A stretch of 64,000 nt of DNA from Achromobacter denitrificans NBRC 15125 (GTDB lineage Bacteria > Pseudomonadota > Gammaproteobacteria > Burkholderiales > Burkholderiaceae_B), in NCBI RefSeq assembly GCF_001571365.1, contig NZ_BCTQ01000030.1:1-64000 (forward strand). The letters are read 5' to 3'. Under the pieces are notes generated by a model. That model saw only the letters and a program-made list of their open reading frames with translations. It was not told where the DNA came from and ran no database searches. Shown piece by piece: positions 32,853 to 40,724 of the stretch. Made by a program: the position numbers and the translations under genes. The first letter of the stretch is position 1; the number at the start of each line of letters is the position of its first letter.

Positions 32853-34457
32853 CTACATCCTGAACACGCCAAAGCGCGTGGATTCTTTCGGTCCGCCCGC
32901 CGCCAGGGCCAGGCCCAGCGTCAGCCAGGCCCGCGTGTCGGCGGGTTCGATCACACTGTCCACCCACAGGCGGGACGCCGCGTGCAGGGCCGTGCTTTCC
33001 GCGCCATAGGTATCGCGGACCGGCGCCTTGAAGGCTTCGGCCTCTTCCGGACCGAAGTGCTTGCCCTGGCGGGCAAGCTGTTCGGCGCGCACGAGCGCCA
33101 GCACGGTGGCGGCCTGTTCTCCGCCCATGACCGAAGTCCTGGCGTTGGGCCACATGGCCATGAGCCGCGGGCCGAACGCGCGGCCGCACATCGCATACGC
33201 GCCCGCTCCATAGCTGCCGCCGACGATGACGCTGAACTTGGGAACCCGGGCGGTAGCCACGGCATTGACCATCTTGGCGCCGTCCTTGGCGATCCCACCC
33301 TGCTCATACTGCACGCCGACCATGAAGCCGCTGATGTTGTGCAGGAACACCAGCGGGATGTCTTCCTGGCAGCACAACTCGATGAAGTTGGCGGCCTTCT
33401 GCGCGCTCTGGCCGAACAGCACGCCGTCGTTGGCGAGCACGCCCACGGGGTAGCCGCCGATGGCGCCCGTGCCGCAGATCAGGGTAGTGCCGTAGCGCTC
33501 GCGGTACGGCAGCAGTTCGCTGCCGTCCAGCAAGCGCGCCAGCACGTCGCGCATCGGAATCGGCTGTTTGGGATTGGCGGGGACAAGGCCGGGCAACTCG
33601 GCCGGATCGTAGCGCGGGGGCCGACACTCGCGGACGGGCGGCGCAAGGGCGGCCGCCTCGCAACGGCCCACAATGCCGCGCACCAGTTCGAGCGCATGCC
33701 GCTCGTCGTGCGCGAAATGATCTGCCACGCCCGACAGGCGGGTGTGCACGTCCGCGCCCCCGAGAGCCTGGGCGTCGACCACTTCACCCGTGGCCGCCTG
33801 GACCAGCTGAGGGCCGCCCAGGTAGATCATGCCGGCCTGGTCGACGATCACCGTCTCGTCGCACATCGCGGGAATGTAGGCGCCGCCCGCGGTGCATGCG
33901 CCCAACACCGCCGCGACCTGCTTCAGGCCCAGGGCGGACATCTCGGCGATGTTGCGGAAGATCTTGCCGAAGTGCTGTTCGTCCGGAAAGATGTCGCCCT
34001 GCAAAGGCAGATAGGCGCCGCCCGAATCCACTAGATAGATGCAAGGCAGGCCGTTCTCGCGGGCGATGGCCTGCGCGCGCAGCTGCTTCTTAATAGTCAG
34101 CGGGTAATAGGTTCCGCCCTTGACCGTCGCATCGTTGGCCATAACCATGCAGGCCCGCCCGGCCACCACGCCCACGCCCGTGATGATTCCGGCGCCGGGC
34201 GATTGGCCCTCGTACGCGCCCTCGGCCACGTATTGGCCCACTTCCAGGAATGGCGTGCCGGGATCCAGCAAGGTATTGACTCGCTCGCGCGGCAGCAGTT
34301 TGCCGCGCGCCAGGTGAGCCTGGCGCGCGCGCTCGCCGCCGCCGGCCGCCACGCGCTCTTGCGCCGCGATCAACGGGGCGCGCAATTGCTCATAGGCCTG
34401 GACGTTCGCGACGAACTCCGGACTGCCCGACCAGGAACGGGATGGAAGAATAGCCAT
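32853..34457 (-). CDS. Acyl-CoA carboxylase, carboxyltransferase (beta) subunit
   Basis: A 534-residue carboxyltransferase starting at ATG 34457, the length typical of methylcrotonyl-CoA or geranyl-CoA carboxylase beta subunits. Features: R-G-K-L-L-P-R-E-R-V, L-V-D-S-G-G-A-Y-L-P, the A-C-T-A-G-G-A-Y-I-P oxyanion region, and C-terminal G-G-S-Y-G-A-G-A-Y-A-M-C-G-R with N-A-R-T-S-V-M-G-G-E-Q-A-A. Its stop is 2 bp before the alpha gene start. Substrate cannot be set between methylcrotonyl-, geranyl- and a related branched enoyl-CoA. Confidence 0.92.
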   Translation of the reverse strand: MAILPSRSWSGSPEFVANVQAYEQLRAPLIAAQERVAAGGGERARQAHLARGKLLPRERVNTLLDPGTPFLEVGQYVAEGAYEGQSPGAGIITGVGVVAGRACMVMANDATVKGGTYYPLTIKKQLRAQAIARENGLPCIYLVDSGGAYLPLQGDIFPDEQHFGKIFRNIAEMSALGLKQVAAVLGACTAGGAYIPAMCDETVIVDQAGMIYLGGPQLVQAATGEVVDAQALGGADVHTRLSGVADHFAHDERHALELVRGIVGRCEAAALAPPVRECRPPRYDPAELPGLVPANPKQPIPMRDVLARLLDGSELLPYRERYGTTLICGTGAIGGYPVGVLANDGVLFGQSAQKAANFIELCCQEDIPLVFLHNISGFMVGVQYEQGGIAKDGAKMVNAVATARVPKFSVIVGGSYGAGAYAMCGRAFGPRLMAMWPNARTSVMGGEQAATVLALVRAEQLARQGKHFGPEEAEAFKAPVRDTYGAESTALHAASRLWVDSVIEPADTRAWLTLGLALAAGGPKESTRFGVFRM

Positions 34458-34492
34458 GTGTGGGATACCGCCAGGGTAGGGGTTGCGGAAGA

Positions 34493-34810
34493 TCAGCGCG
34501 GTTCGCGCACCGGCAAGCGCAGCAGGGCATGCCCCAACGACTTCCCGGTCTGGTCCAGCCGCAAGGTGCGGGTCGCGCCGCCGCCCAGCGCATGGCGCAT
34601 GATCACGACCAGGGCGCCGATGTTGTCCATGGGATGGCACTCGACCTCCCCCCGGACCCAGTCCCCATACAGTGCCTTGACGTCGGCGGGCGTGACGCTG
34701 GCCCGCAGGCGCGCGTATTCGACGGGGCCGCGGGCTACCAGGCCGACGCTGCACACGTCTCCCTTGTCGCCGGAGCGGACATAGGCGATATCTTTCACTT
34801 GTAGGGTCAT
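34493..34810 (-). CDS. AtuA-like C-terminal (ferredoxin-fold) protein
   Basis: A 105-residue protein starting at ATG 34810 (M-T-L-Q-V-K-D-I-A-Y-V-R-S-G-D-K-G-D). The R-S-G-D-K-G-D motif, ending in V-R-E-P-R, is that of the AtuA-like ferredoxin-fold domain. In many bacteria this domain is fused to the end of AtuA/DUF1446 proteins. Here it is a separate gene 11 bp after the DUF1446 gene. The two probably form one complex; the biochemical activity is not established. Confidence 0.82.
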   Translation of the reverse strand: MTLQVKDIAYVRSGDKGDVCSVGLVARGPVEYARLRASVTPADVKALYGDWVRGEVECHPMDNIGALVVIMRHALGGGATRTLRLDQTGKSLGHALLRLPVREPR

Positions 34811-34821
34811 CAGGGCTCTCC

Positions 34822-36198
34822 TCAGGCCACCAGGATTTCGGTCGTCTGCACGACGGCGTCGCGCGGAATCAGCGTCGGCCACAGGGAGATAACGGGCCGC
34901 GGCTTCATCGGCGTGCCGAAGGACGTGCCGCCCGGCCCCATGATCCAGAGGTTCGTGCCCGCCCGGCGTACCTTTTCGGCCTCTTCCGCGCTACGGGTCC
35001 GCACCGCGCAGCGCAAACCCACTTCGGGCAGTTCATTGGCCCGTTCCCGGCCCGGAAAGGCGGCCGCTGGCCCATGCAAGGTATTGAGGCCGATGAAATC
35101 GAAGTGGATCTGGTCCGCTGCCAGGCCCATGCGCTCGAACCGTTCGAGCAGGGTCTCGCGCGCCTTGACGGCGCGGTCATAGGCATAGGGCCAAGGGAAG
35201 AAGGCCATGGTTTCGCCTATCCAGCCGTCCTGGTACCCGACCACCAGCTTCCAGAGGTCCGGCGCGACTTCTCCGCGCACACCGCTGACGCGCACGCGGT
35301 CCATGCCGTCGTCCGCCAGCCGCAGGGACGTGAAGTCGGCCACGGCGTCCGGCATGAGGTAGCGGCGCGGATCGCCCACCTCGTAGACCAGATGCTCTTT
35401 GACCGTCCACTGGTCGATGCGGCCGCCGGTCCCTGGCAGCTTGGTCACGATGGCCTCGGCGTCCTCTCCCACCTCCAGGATGGGAAAACCGGCGCGGCCC
35501 ATGTGCGGCATGTCGGCAAAGCGCGAGGACATGCCGCCCGAGCATCCCGCCGCGCACTCGACGATGTGGCCCAGCGTCACAGCCGCGGCAAAACGGTCCG
35601 TGTGCTGCGCGTCGCGGAGCCAACCGAACTCATGCGCCAGCGGCCCGACGTACAGGGCGTTGTCCGACACCCGGCCGGCGATCACTACGTCGGCGCCGCC
35701 CTCCAGGCCTTCGACGATGCCGGAGCTATCGGTGTAGACGTTGGCGCACACGACCCGGTCACGGATCGCCGCGAAATCGTCGTCGCCCGTATCCATGTTG
35801 CGCAGGGAGATCCCCTGCCCCATCAGGCCATCGAGCTTGTCCAGCATGTCGTCGCCCTCGACCAGGGCGATCCGCGCACCGGCGAGTCCGGCCTGGCGCG
35901 CGCCTTCGGCGATGCGCCGGGCGGCCGCGCGCGGGTTCACGCCACCGCCGTTGGAGATCAGCTTCGTGCCCGCTGCGGTCGCGCGCGGCAACAGATTGAT
36001 CATGGTCTGCACCGCGTCCGGCACGTAGCCCGTGTCGGGCCGCTTGAGCTTTTGCCGCTGCAGCAGCGCCATCGTCAGCTCAGCCAGATAGTCGAAGCAG
36101 AGGTAATCCAGATTCCCTCGCTCCAGCAATTCCTCGGCGGGATCCTGGGCATCTCCCCAGAACCCGGAACCGGCTCCCAGCCTCACGCTTTTGGCCAT
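34822..36198 (-). CDS. AtuA-like (DUF1446) protein, N-terminal part of a split AtuA
   Basis: A 458-residue DUF1446 protein. ATG 36198 follows GGAGACAGGA; the earlier in-frame start at 36231 would lie before the ribosome site. Conserved parts are G-A-G-S-G-F-W-G-D, L-D-Y-L-C-F-D-Y-L-A-E-L-T and S-N-G-G-G-V-N-P. AtuA is needed for growth on citronellol/geraniol-type acyclic terpenes in Pseudomonas, but its reaction is unclear. It is the first gene of the nine-gene operon and has an operator pair just upstream. The usual C-terminal domain is encoded separately downstream. Confidence 0.85.
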   Translation of the reverse strand: MAKSVRLGAGSGFWGDAQDPAEELLERGNLDYLCFDYLAELTMALLQRQKLKRPDTGYVPDAVQTMINLLPRATAAGTKLISNGGGVNPRAAARRIAEGARQAGLAGARIALVEGDDMLDKLDGLMGQGISLRNMDTGDDDFAAIRDRVVCANVYTDSSGIVEGLEGGADVVIAGRVSDNALYVGPLAHEFGWLRDAQHTDRFAAAVTLGHIVECAAGCSGGMSSRFADMPHMGRAGFPILEVGEDAEAIVTKLPGTGGRIDQWTVKEHLVYEVGDPRRYLMPDAVADFTSLRLADDGMDRVRVSGVRGEVAPDLWKLVVGYQDGWIGETMAFFPWPYAYDRAVKARETLLERFERMGLAADQIHFDFIGLNTLHGPAAAFPGRERANELPEVGLRCAVRTRSAEEAEKVRRAGTNLWIMGPGGTSFGTPMKPRPVISLWPTLIPRDAVVQTTEILVA

Positions 36199-36220
36199 TC
36201 CTGTCTCCTTGTCCTTTCTT

Positions 36221-36256
36221 TCTAATTTCATTTTGATTAGTTGAATTTCATTTTAA
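36221..36256. promoter_or_regulatory. Operator pair upstream of the carboxylase operon
   Basis: TCTAATTTCATTTTGA (36221-36236) is identical over 16 bp to 24753-24768 in front of the first IclR gene. A second partial copy, GAATTTCATTTTAA, is at 36243-36256. The cores start 20 bp apart, two turns of the helix. The first site ends only 23 bp before the AtuA-like start, so binding should block transcription. This AT-rich island stands out from its GC-rich surroundings. Confidence 0.65.
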
Positions 36257-36389
36257 TTTCGAGCAGCGCGGAACGTCAAGCGGCGTTTCATGCAGCGAGC
36301 CGCGGCAACTTGCCCCCACCGCGCGAGCCACGCAAAATGGCGCCTGGCCTGTCGTTCCCGAACGCGTCCTTCCGTCCTCGGATCCCTTC

Positions 36390-37337
36390 ATGGCATCGTC
36401 CACCGCCCTTGCCCCTTCCGCCCGCCCCGCGCGCGATCTGCCGCTGAGCAACTACAAGATGTCCGAGCGTTCGCGGCACGGCGATTTCGGCATCCGCGAC
36501 GAGCGCACGGCGCTGCCCAACCCCGCGGCGCACCGCCACGAATACCTGCAGATCCACGTGCAGCTGGCCGGCGAAACGCAGCACGCCATCGGCGATGCGC
36601 GGCGCGCGGTCACGCCGGGCACGGTGTGCTTCATCCTTCCCTACAAGACCCATTTCATCCCGACCGTGCCGGGCAGCCGCTACTACATCCTCAACGCCAG
36701 CCTGGGCTACCTGCTGCCCTCGCTGGACGTGGACGCGCTCGACCTGCAGGACCTGCCCATCGAGCGCGCGCCCGAGCTCGCGCCCTTCCGCTTCCAGGAG
36801 CAGCTGGACTTCCGGCTGAACGGCGCGGCGCTGGCCCAGGTGGAAGGACTGTGCCGCGAGATCGCGGCCGAAGACCAGCGCCGGGCCAACGGCTCGGCCA
36901 TCCTGATCCGCGCCTACCTGCTGCAGCTGATCGGCCTGGTCTGGCGCGAGCACGGCGAGGCGCTGGCCGCGCTGGCGGCCATGCCCGCCTCGGGCCAGGC
37001 CCGCAATCCTGCCCTGACGCGGCTGCGGGCCTTCCTGAAAGACCGCCTGGACCAGCCCGTGTCCCTGACCGACGCGGCCGCCGCCATCCACCTGTCTCCC
37101 ACCTACCTGGCCCACCTGCTCAAGCGCGAGACGGGCCAGACCTTCGTCGAATACCTGACCGCCCGGCGGATGTCGCTGGCGCGCGAGCTGCTGCTGCACA
37201 CCAGCCTCTCGGTCAAGGAGATCGCGTTTCGCTGCGGGTTTTCCGACGAAGCGTATTTCGGGCGCCGCTTCCGGCTGCTCGAACAGGCCAGCCCCACGGC
37301 GTTCCGCCGCCAGCTGCGCCAGCCCGGGTCGTGCTGA
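36390..37337 (+). CDS. AraC-family transcriptional regulator
   Basis: A 315-residue regulator with a cupin-like N-terminal domain (residues 25-130, H-R-H-E-Y-L-Q-I-H) and the two-helix-turn-helix AraC domain from about residue 210 (L-T-D-A-A-A-A-I-H-L-S-P-T-Y-L-A-H-L-L-K-R, then V-K-E-I-A-F-R-C-G-F-S-D-E-A-Y-F-G-R-R-F). It is divergent from the AtuA-like operon and is followed, on the same strand, by the FAH hydrolase/Bug/TauE genes, which it most likely controls. Confidence 0.92.
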   Translation: MASSTALAPSARPARDLPLSNYKMSERSRHGDFGIRDERTALPNPAAHRHEYLQIHVQLAGETQHAIGDARRAVTPGTVCFILPYKTHFIPTVPGSRYYILNASLGYLLPSLDVDALDLQDLPIERAPELAPFRFQEQLDFRLNGAALAQVEGLCREIAAEDQRRANGSAILIRAYLLQLIGLVWREHGEALAALAAMPASGQARNPALTRLRAFLKDRLDQPVSLTDAAAAIHLSPTYLAHLLKRETGQTFVEYLTARRMSLARELLLHTSLSVKEIAFRCGFSDEAYFGRRFRLLEQASPTAFRRQLRQPGSC

Positions 37338-37470
37338 GCCGGCCGGCGCCGACTGCGCAAGTTTGTCCGGCTTTAGGACAGTCCGCCGTCTAACGGCCGA
37401 CCTCGCCTTTCGCGCAACATTCATGCATCGCCCGCGCCCTCACGGCGCGGGGCCAGCCGAAAGGAGTTTC

Positions 37471-38190
37471 ATGAATCACCCCGCCACCGCCAACGGCGCC
37501 GTTGCCTTGCCCCTGCCCGTCGTCGCCCCCGTGACCGTGCCCGTCGCCGGACGCGACCAGGCCTTCGCGGTGCGGCGCATCTACTGCGTCGGCCGCAACT
37601 ACATCGAGCACATCCGCGAGATGAAGGAAGGCGACGAGCGCGATCCGCCCTTCTTTTTCCAGAAGCCCACCGACGCGATCGTCACCGACGGCCAGGTGCC
37701 CTATCCCGTCCTGACCGAGGACTTCCAGTTCGAGCTCGAACTGGTCATCGCCATCGGCCGCACGCCCGACCCCGATCCCACCCAATCCCTGTCCGCGGTG
37801 TTCGGCTACGCGGTGGGCCTGGACATGACCCGGCGCGACCGCCAGCGCGAAGCCTTCCGCGAAGGGCGTCCGTGGGAAGTGGGCAAGTCCTTCGACGCGT
37901 CCGCGCCCTGCGGCCCCATCCTGCCGGTGGAGGCCGGCGGACACGTGCTGGCCGGGCCCTTGACGCTGGAGGTCAACGGCCGGGTCGCGCAGCAGTCCGA
38001 ACTCGGCAAGATGATCTGGAACGTGCCGGAAATCATCGTGCAGCTTTCGCGCCAGTACCGCCTGATGCCGGGCGACCTGATCTACACCGGCACGCCCGCG
38101 GGCGTGGGCGCGGTGCAGGTCGGCGACCGCCTGCGCGGGCGCGTCGCGGCGCTGCCGGAGCTGGATGTGACCATCGTCGCGGGGCGCTAG
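37471..38190 (+). CDS. Fumarylacetoacetate hydrolase (FAH) family protein
   Basis: A 239-residue FAH-fold protein starting at ATG 37471 behind AAGGAG. The metal ligands are visible: Glu-x-Glu in F-E-L-E-L-V-I and Asp in G-L-D-M-T-R-R-D-R-Q. The core reads C-V-G-R-N-Y, F-F-Q-K-P and I-Y-T-G-T-P-A-G-V-G. Members include fumarylpyruvate hydrolases, oxaloacetate decarboxylases and acylpyruvases; fumarylpyruvate hydrolase is the closest in overall pattern. It is the first gene after the AraC regulator and is followed by a Bug protein. Confidence 0.88.
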   Translation: MNHPATANGAVALPLPVVAPVTVPVAGRDQAFAVRRIYCVGRNYIEHIREMKEGDERDPPFFFQKPTDAIVTDGQVPYPVLTEDFQFELELVIAIGRTPDPDPTQSLSAVFGYAVGLDMTRRDRQREAFREGRPWEVGKSFDASAPCGPILPVEAGGHVLAGPLTLEVNGRVAQQSELGKMIWNVPEIIVQLSRQYRLMPGDLIYTGTPAGVGAVQVGDRLRGRVAALPELDVTIVAGR

Positions 38191-38210
38191 CCGCGAACCA
38201 CTGCGGGAAC

Positions 38211-38260
38211 GGGGCTCGCGCCCCGCGCCGGAGCGCCGCCCGCGGGGCCTCGCAGGCCCC
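38211..38260 (+). other. Two GC hairpins between the FAH and Bug genes
   Basis: GGGGC-TCGC-GCCCC (38211-38224) and GGGGCCT-CGC-AGGCCCC (38244-38260) are perfect small stem-loops in the 107-bp gap between the two genes. Neither is followed by a T-run. They may attenuate or stabilise the mRNA between the hydrolase and the binding-protein parts of the operon. Confidence 0.4.
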
Positions 38261-38297
38261 GGGCCGGTCCGGCGACAACAATAATGGAGAGAGGCAA

Positions 38298-39278
38298 ATG
38301 AAGACGAATCGAGTATTGCAGCATCTGGCCGCGTCCCTCGCGCTGGCCGCCGGCCTGTCCGGCGGCGCCCAGGCGCAGGATTATCCGTCGCGCCCGGTCA
38401 CCACCATCGTGCCCTTCGCCGCGGGCGGAGCGAGCGACCTGCTCGCCCGCCAGCTCGGCAAGCAGCTGTCCACCAAGCTGGGACAGGCCTTCGTCATCGA
38501 GAACCGCGCCGGCGCCGGCGGCACCGTGGGCGCGCGGCTGGCGGCGCGCGCCTCGCCCGACGGCTACACGCTGGTCATGGGCACGAACGCCTCTCACGCC
38601 ATCGCGACGACCACGCACCGCAACCTGAACTACGACCCGCTGAAGGACTTCGCCGCCATCTCGCTGGTGGCGCGCGTTCCGCAAGTCGTCATGGTGCATC
38701 CGTCGGTGCCGGTCAAGGACATCCCGGGGCTGATCGACTACGCCAAGCGCAACCCCGGGCAGCTGAACTTCAGCTCGGCCGGCAATGGCACGCCGGGCCA
38801 CCTGGGCATGGAGCTGTTCAAGATGATGACCGGCGTGGACATGGTGCACGTGCCGTTCCAGGGCGGCAATCCGGCGCTGGTGGCGCTGACCGGCGGACAG
38901 GTGCAGCTGCTGGCCGACAACATCAGCTCGGCGCTGCCGCAGATCAAGGCCGGCAAGGCGCGGGCGATCGCGGTCACGTCCGCGCACCGCTCCCAGGCCC
39001 TGCCCGACGTGCCCACCATCGCCGAACAAGGCGTGACGGGCTTCGAATCGGGATCGTGGTTCGCCTTGTTCGCGCCCGCCGGCACGCCGCCCGCGGTCAT
39101 CGACAAGCTCAACGCCGAAGTGGCGCTGGCGCTCAAGGACCCGGCCGCGCACGAAACGCTCTCGGCCCAGGGCGCCGAACCCGATCCCGGCACGCCGGAG
39201 GCCCTGCGCCAGCTGATCCGAGAGGACGTGGCCAAGTGGGGAGACGTGGTCAAGCGCATCGGCCTGCAGGTCGATTGA
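38298..39278 (+). CDS. Bug-family (TctC) periplasmic solute-binding protein
   Basis: A 326-residue protein starting at ATG 38298 behind GGAGAGAGG. It has a signal peptide ending A-Q-A-Q-D (about residue 27) and TctC motifs Y-P-S-R-P-V-T-T-I-V-P-F-A-A-G-G-A-S-D, E-N-R-A-G-A-G-G-T-V-G and P-D-G-Y-T-L-V-M-G. It has no TctA/TctB partner nearby. It is placed between an FAH-family hydrolase and a TauE/SafE exporter, so its ligand is probably a dicarboxylate or keto acid connected to the hydrolase; this is inference. Confidence 0.93.
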   Translation: MKTNRVLQHLAASLALAAGLSGGAQAQDYPSRPVTTIVPFAAGGASDLLARQLGKQLSTKLGQAFVIENRAGAGGTVGARLAARASPDGYTLVMGTNASHAIATTTHRNLNYDPLKDFAAISLVARVPQVVMVHPSVPVKDIPGLIDYAKRNPGQLNFSSAGNGTPGHLGMELFKMMTGVDMVHVPFQGGNPALVALTGGQVQLLADNISSALPQIKAGKARAIAVTSAHRSQALPDVPTIAEQGVTGFESGSWFALFAPAGTPPAVIDKLNAEVALALKDPAAHETLSAQGAEPDPGTPEALRQLIREDVAKWGDVVKRIGLQVD

Positions 39279-39299
39279 GGAGGACGGCACAGGAACGGC

Positions 39300-40055
39300 A
39301 TGATGGAAACCCTGTTGCTGTGCGCCGCCGCCTTCATGGGCGGCGCGCTCAATACGATCGCGGGCGGCGGCAGTTTCCTGACGCTGCCCGCGCTGATGTT
39401 CGCCGGCGTGCCGGCCGTCGCGGCCAACGCCACCGGGGCGGTCGCGCTGCTGCCCGGCTATCTGGCCGGCGCCCTGTCGCTGGGCCGCGGCCGCGCGGAC
39501 CGGCCCGGCCTGATGCCCTTGGGCCAGCTGGCGATCCTGTCCTGCGCCGGCGGCGCGCTGGGCGCATACCTGCTGACGCAGACCGGCGACGCGGCCCTGC
39601 GCGGCATCGTGCCCTGGATGATGTTGCTGGCGACCCTGATGTTCATGGCCGGCCCCGCCTGGATCGCGCGCCGGGCCCGCGGCGCGGCCTCGGCCGAGGT
39701 CTCGGTATCGGAGGCCGGCTTGCGCGCCGGGCTATTCGCCGCCAGCATCTACGGCGGCTACTTCAATGGCGGCATGGGCATCCTGCTGCTGGCGCTGTTC
39801 GCGCTGGCCGGACACCGCGACCTGCTCGCCATGAACCAGGCCAAGAACTGGGCCTCGGCCGTGCTCACGCTGATGGCCGCCGGCGTTTATTCGGCGGGCG
39901 GGGCCGTGGACTGGCCGCGCGCCATGCCCATGATGGTTGCCGGCGCGCTGGGCGGTTGGGCCGGCGGCCGCCTGGCGCACCGCCTGCCCGTGGCGGTCGT
40001 GCGCCGCGGCGTGATCGTGGTGGGCCTGGCCATGACGGCCGCCTTGTTCCGCTGA
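39300..40055 (+). CDS. TauE/SafE (TSUP) family membrane transporter
   Basis: A 251-residue inner-membrane protein with about eight helices in two related halves. Each half carries the TSUP pattern: N-T-I-A-G-G-G-S-F-L-T-L-P-A-L near the N terminus and Y-G-G-Y-F-N-G-G-M-G-I-L-L in the second half. The family moves organosulfonates, sulfite or small carboxylates, usually outward. It begins 22 bp after the Bug gene. It is convergent with the sigma factor gene, with 15 bp between stops. Confidence 0.88.
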   Translation: MMETLLLCAAAFMGGALNTIAGGGSFLTLPALMFAGVPAVAANATGAVALLPGYLAGALSLGRGRADRPGLMPLGQLAILSCAGGALGAYLLTQTGDAALRGIVPWMMLLATLMFMAGPAWIARRARGAASAEVSVSEAGLRAGLFAASIYGGYFNGGMGILLLALFALAGHRDLLAMNQAKNWASAVLTLMAAGVYSAGGAVDWPRAMPMMVAGALGGWAGGRLAHRLPVAVVRRGVIVVGLAMTAALFR

Positions 40056-40070
40056 TCGCCGGCGTCGCGC

Positions 40071-40586
40071 CTATCGCTGCCCGCCGGCGCCGCCTGGCGG
40101 GCAGCCCCCCTCGCTCTCCCAGGCCCGCATTCGCGTCCGGCAGTGGCGCAAGGCGCGCGCCAGGTGCTTGCCGACCATGTCGGCCGAGATGCCCAGCCGG
40201 CTTGCGATTTCGTCGTACGACATGCCCTCCACCTGCCGCAGCAGAAACGCCTGGCGGCAGGCGGACGGCAATTCCTGCAGGGCCCGTTCCAGGCGCGCCA
40301 GCTGCTGGCGGCGATAGAGTCGTTCGTCCTGCAACGGCGCGGCGCAGGCGACGCCTTCCGCTTCCGCATCGATCGGCGCCACCTGCGCGCCGCGCCGGCT
40401 GCGATGCAGATCGATGCAGAGATTCAGCGCCGCGCGGAACAGGAACGCGCGCGGCTGGGTAATGGCGCAGTCGCCGTTGCGGTCGAGCACGCGCACGTAG
40501 GCCTCCTGCGCGATGTCGGCGGCATCCTGCGCATCGCCCAGTTTGCGTCCCAGGAATCGCAACAGCTCTTTGTAGTACTGCTCCAT
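40071..40586 (-). CDS. ECF sigma factor (FecI-like)
   Basis: A 171-residue extracytoplasmic-function sigma factor. Region 2 shows D-I-A-Q-E-A-Y-V-R-V and F-L-F-R-A-A-L-N-L-C-I-D, and region 4 the helix-turn-helix M-S-Y-D-E-I-A-S-R-L-G-I-S-A-D-M-V-G-K-H-L. It is divergent from the FecR-like anti-sigma gene, and a TonB-dependent receptor with an STN signalling domain follows that gene. It is therefore the iron-starvation sigma factor expected to transcribe the receptor gene. A Fur-like site lies in the shared spacer. Confidence 0.9.
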   Translation of the reverse strand: MEQYYKELLRFLGRKLGDAQDAADIAQEAYVRVLDRNGDCAITQPRAFLFRAALNLCIDLHRSRRGAQVAPIDAEAEGVACAAPLQDERLYRRQQLARLERALQELPSACRQAFLLRQVEGMSYDEIASRLGISADMVGKHLARALRHCRTRMRAWESEGGCPPGGAGGQR

Positions 40587-40697
40587 TCGGAGACTCCCCC
40601 GCGATGATTCCGAATAAGGCGCGAACGGCGGGATATTGCATAATGCCGCCTAGATGTTTGCGTTCACCCCGGACGCCGATGGCGCCTCAAAGTGTAA

Positions 40698-40717
40698 CAA
40701 CTCTCATTCTCATATTA
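40698..40717. promoter_or_regulatory. Fur-like site in the sigma factor/FecR spacer
   Basis: Read on the minus strand, this AT-rich stretch contains two adjacent ATGAGA hexamers preceded by TAAT. This resembles the repeated-hexamer layout of Fur boxes but matches only about half of the 19-bp consensus. It is the only AT-rich part of the 138-bp divergent spacer and lies just upstream of the FecR start. Iron control is inference. Confidence 0.45.
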
Positions 40718-40724
40718 ACCCGCC

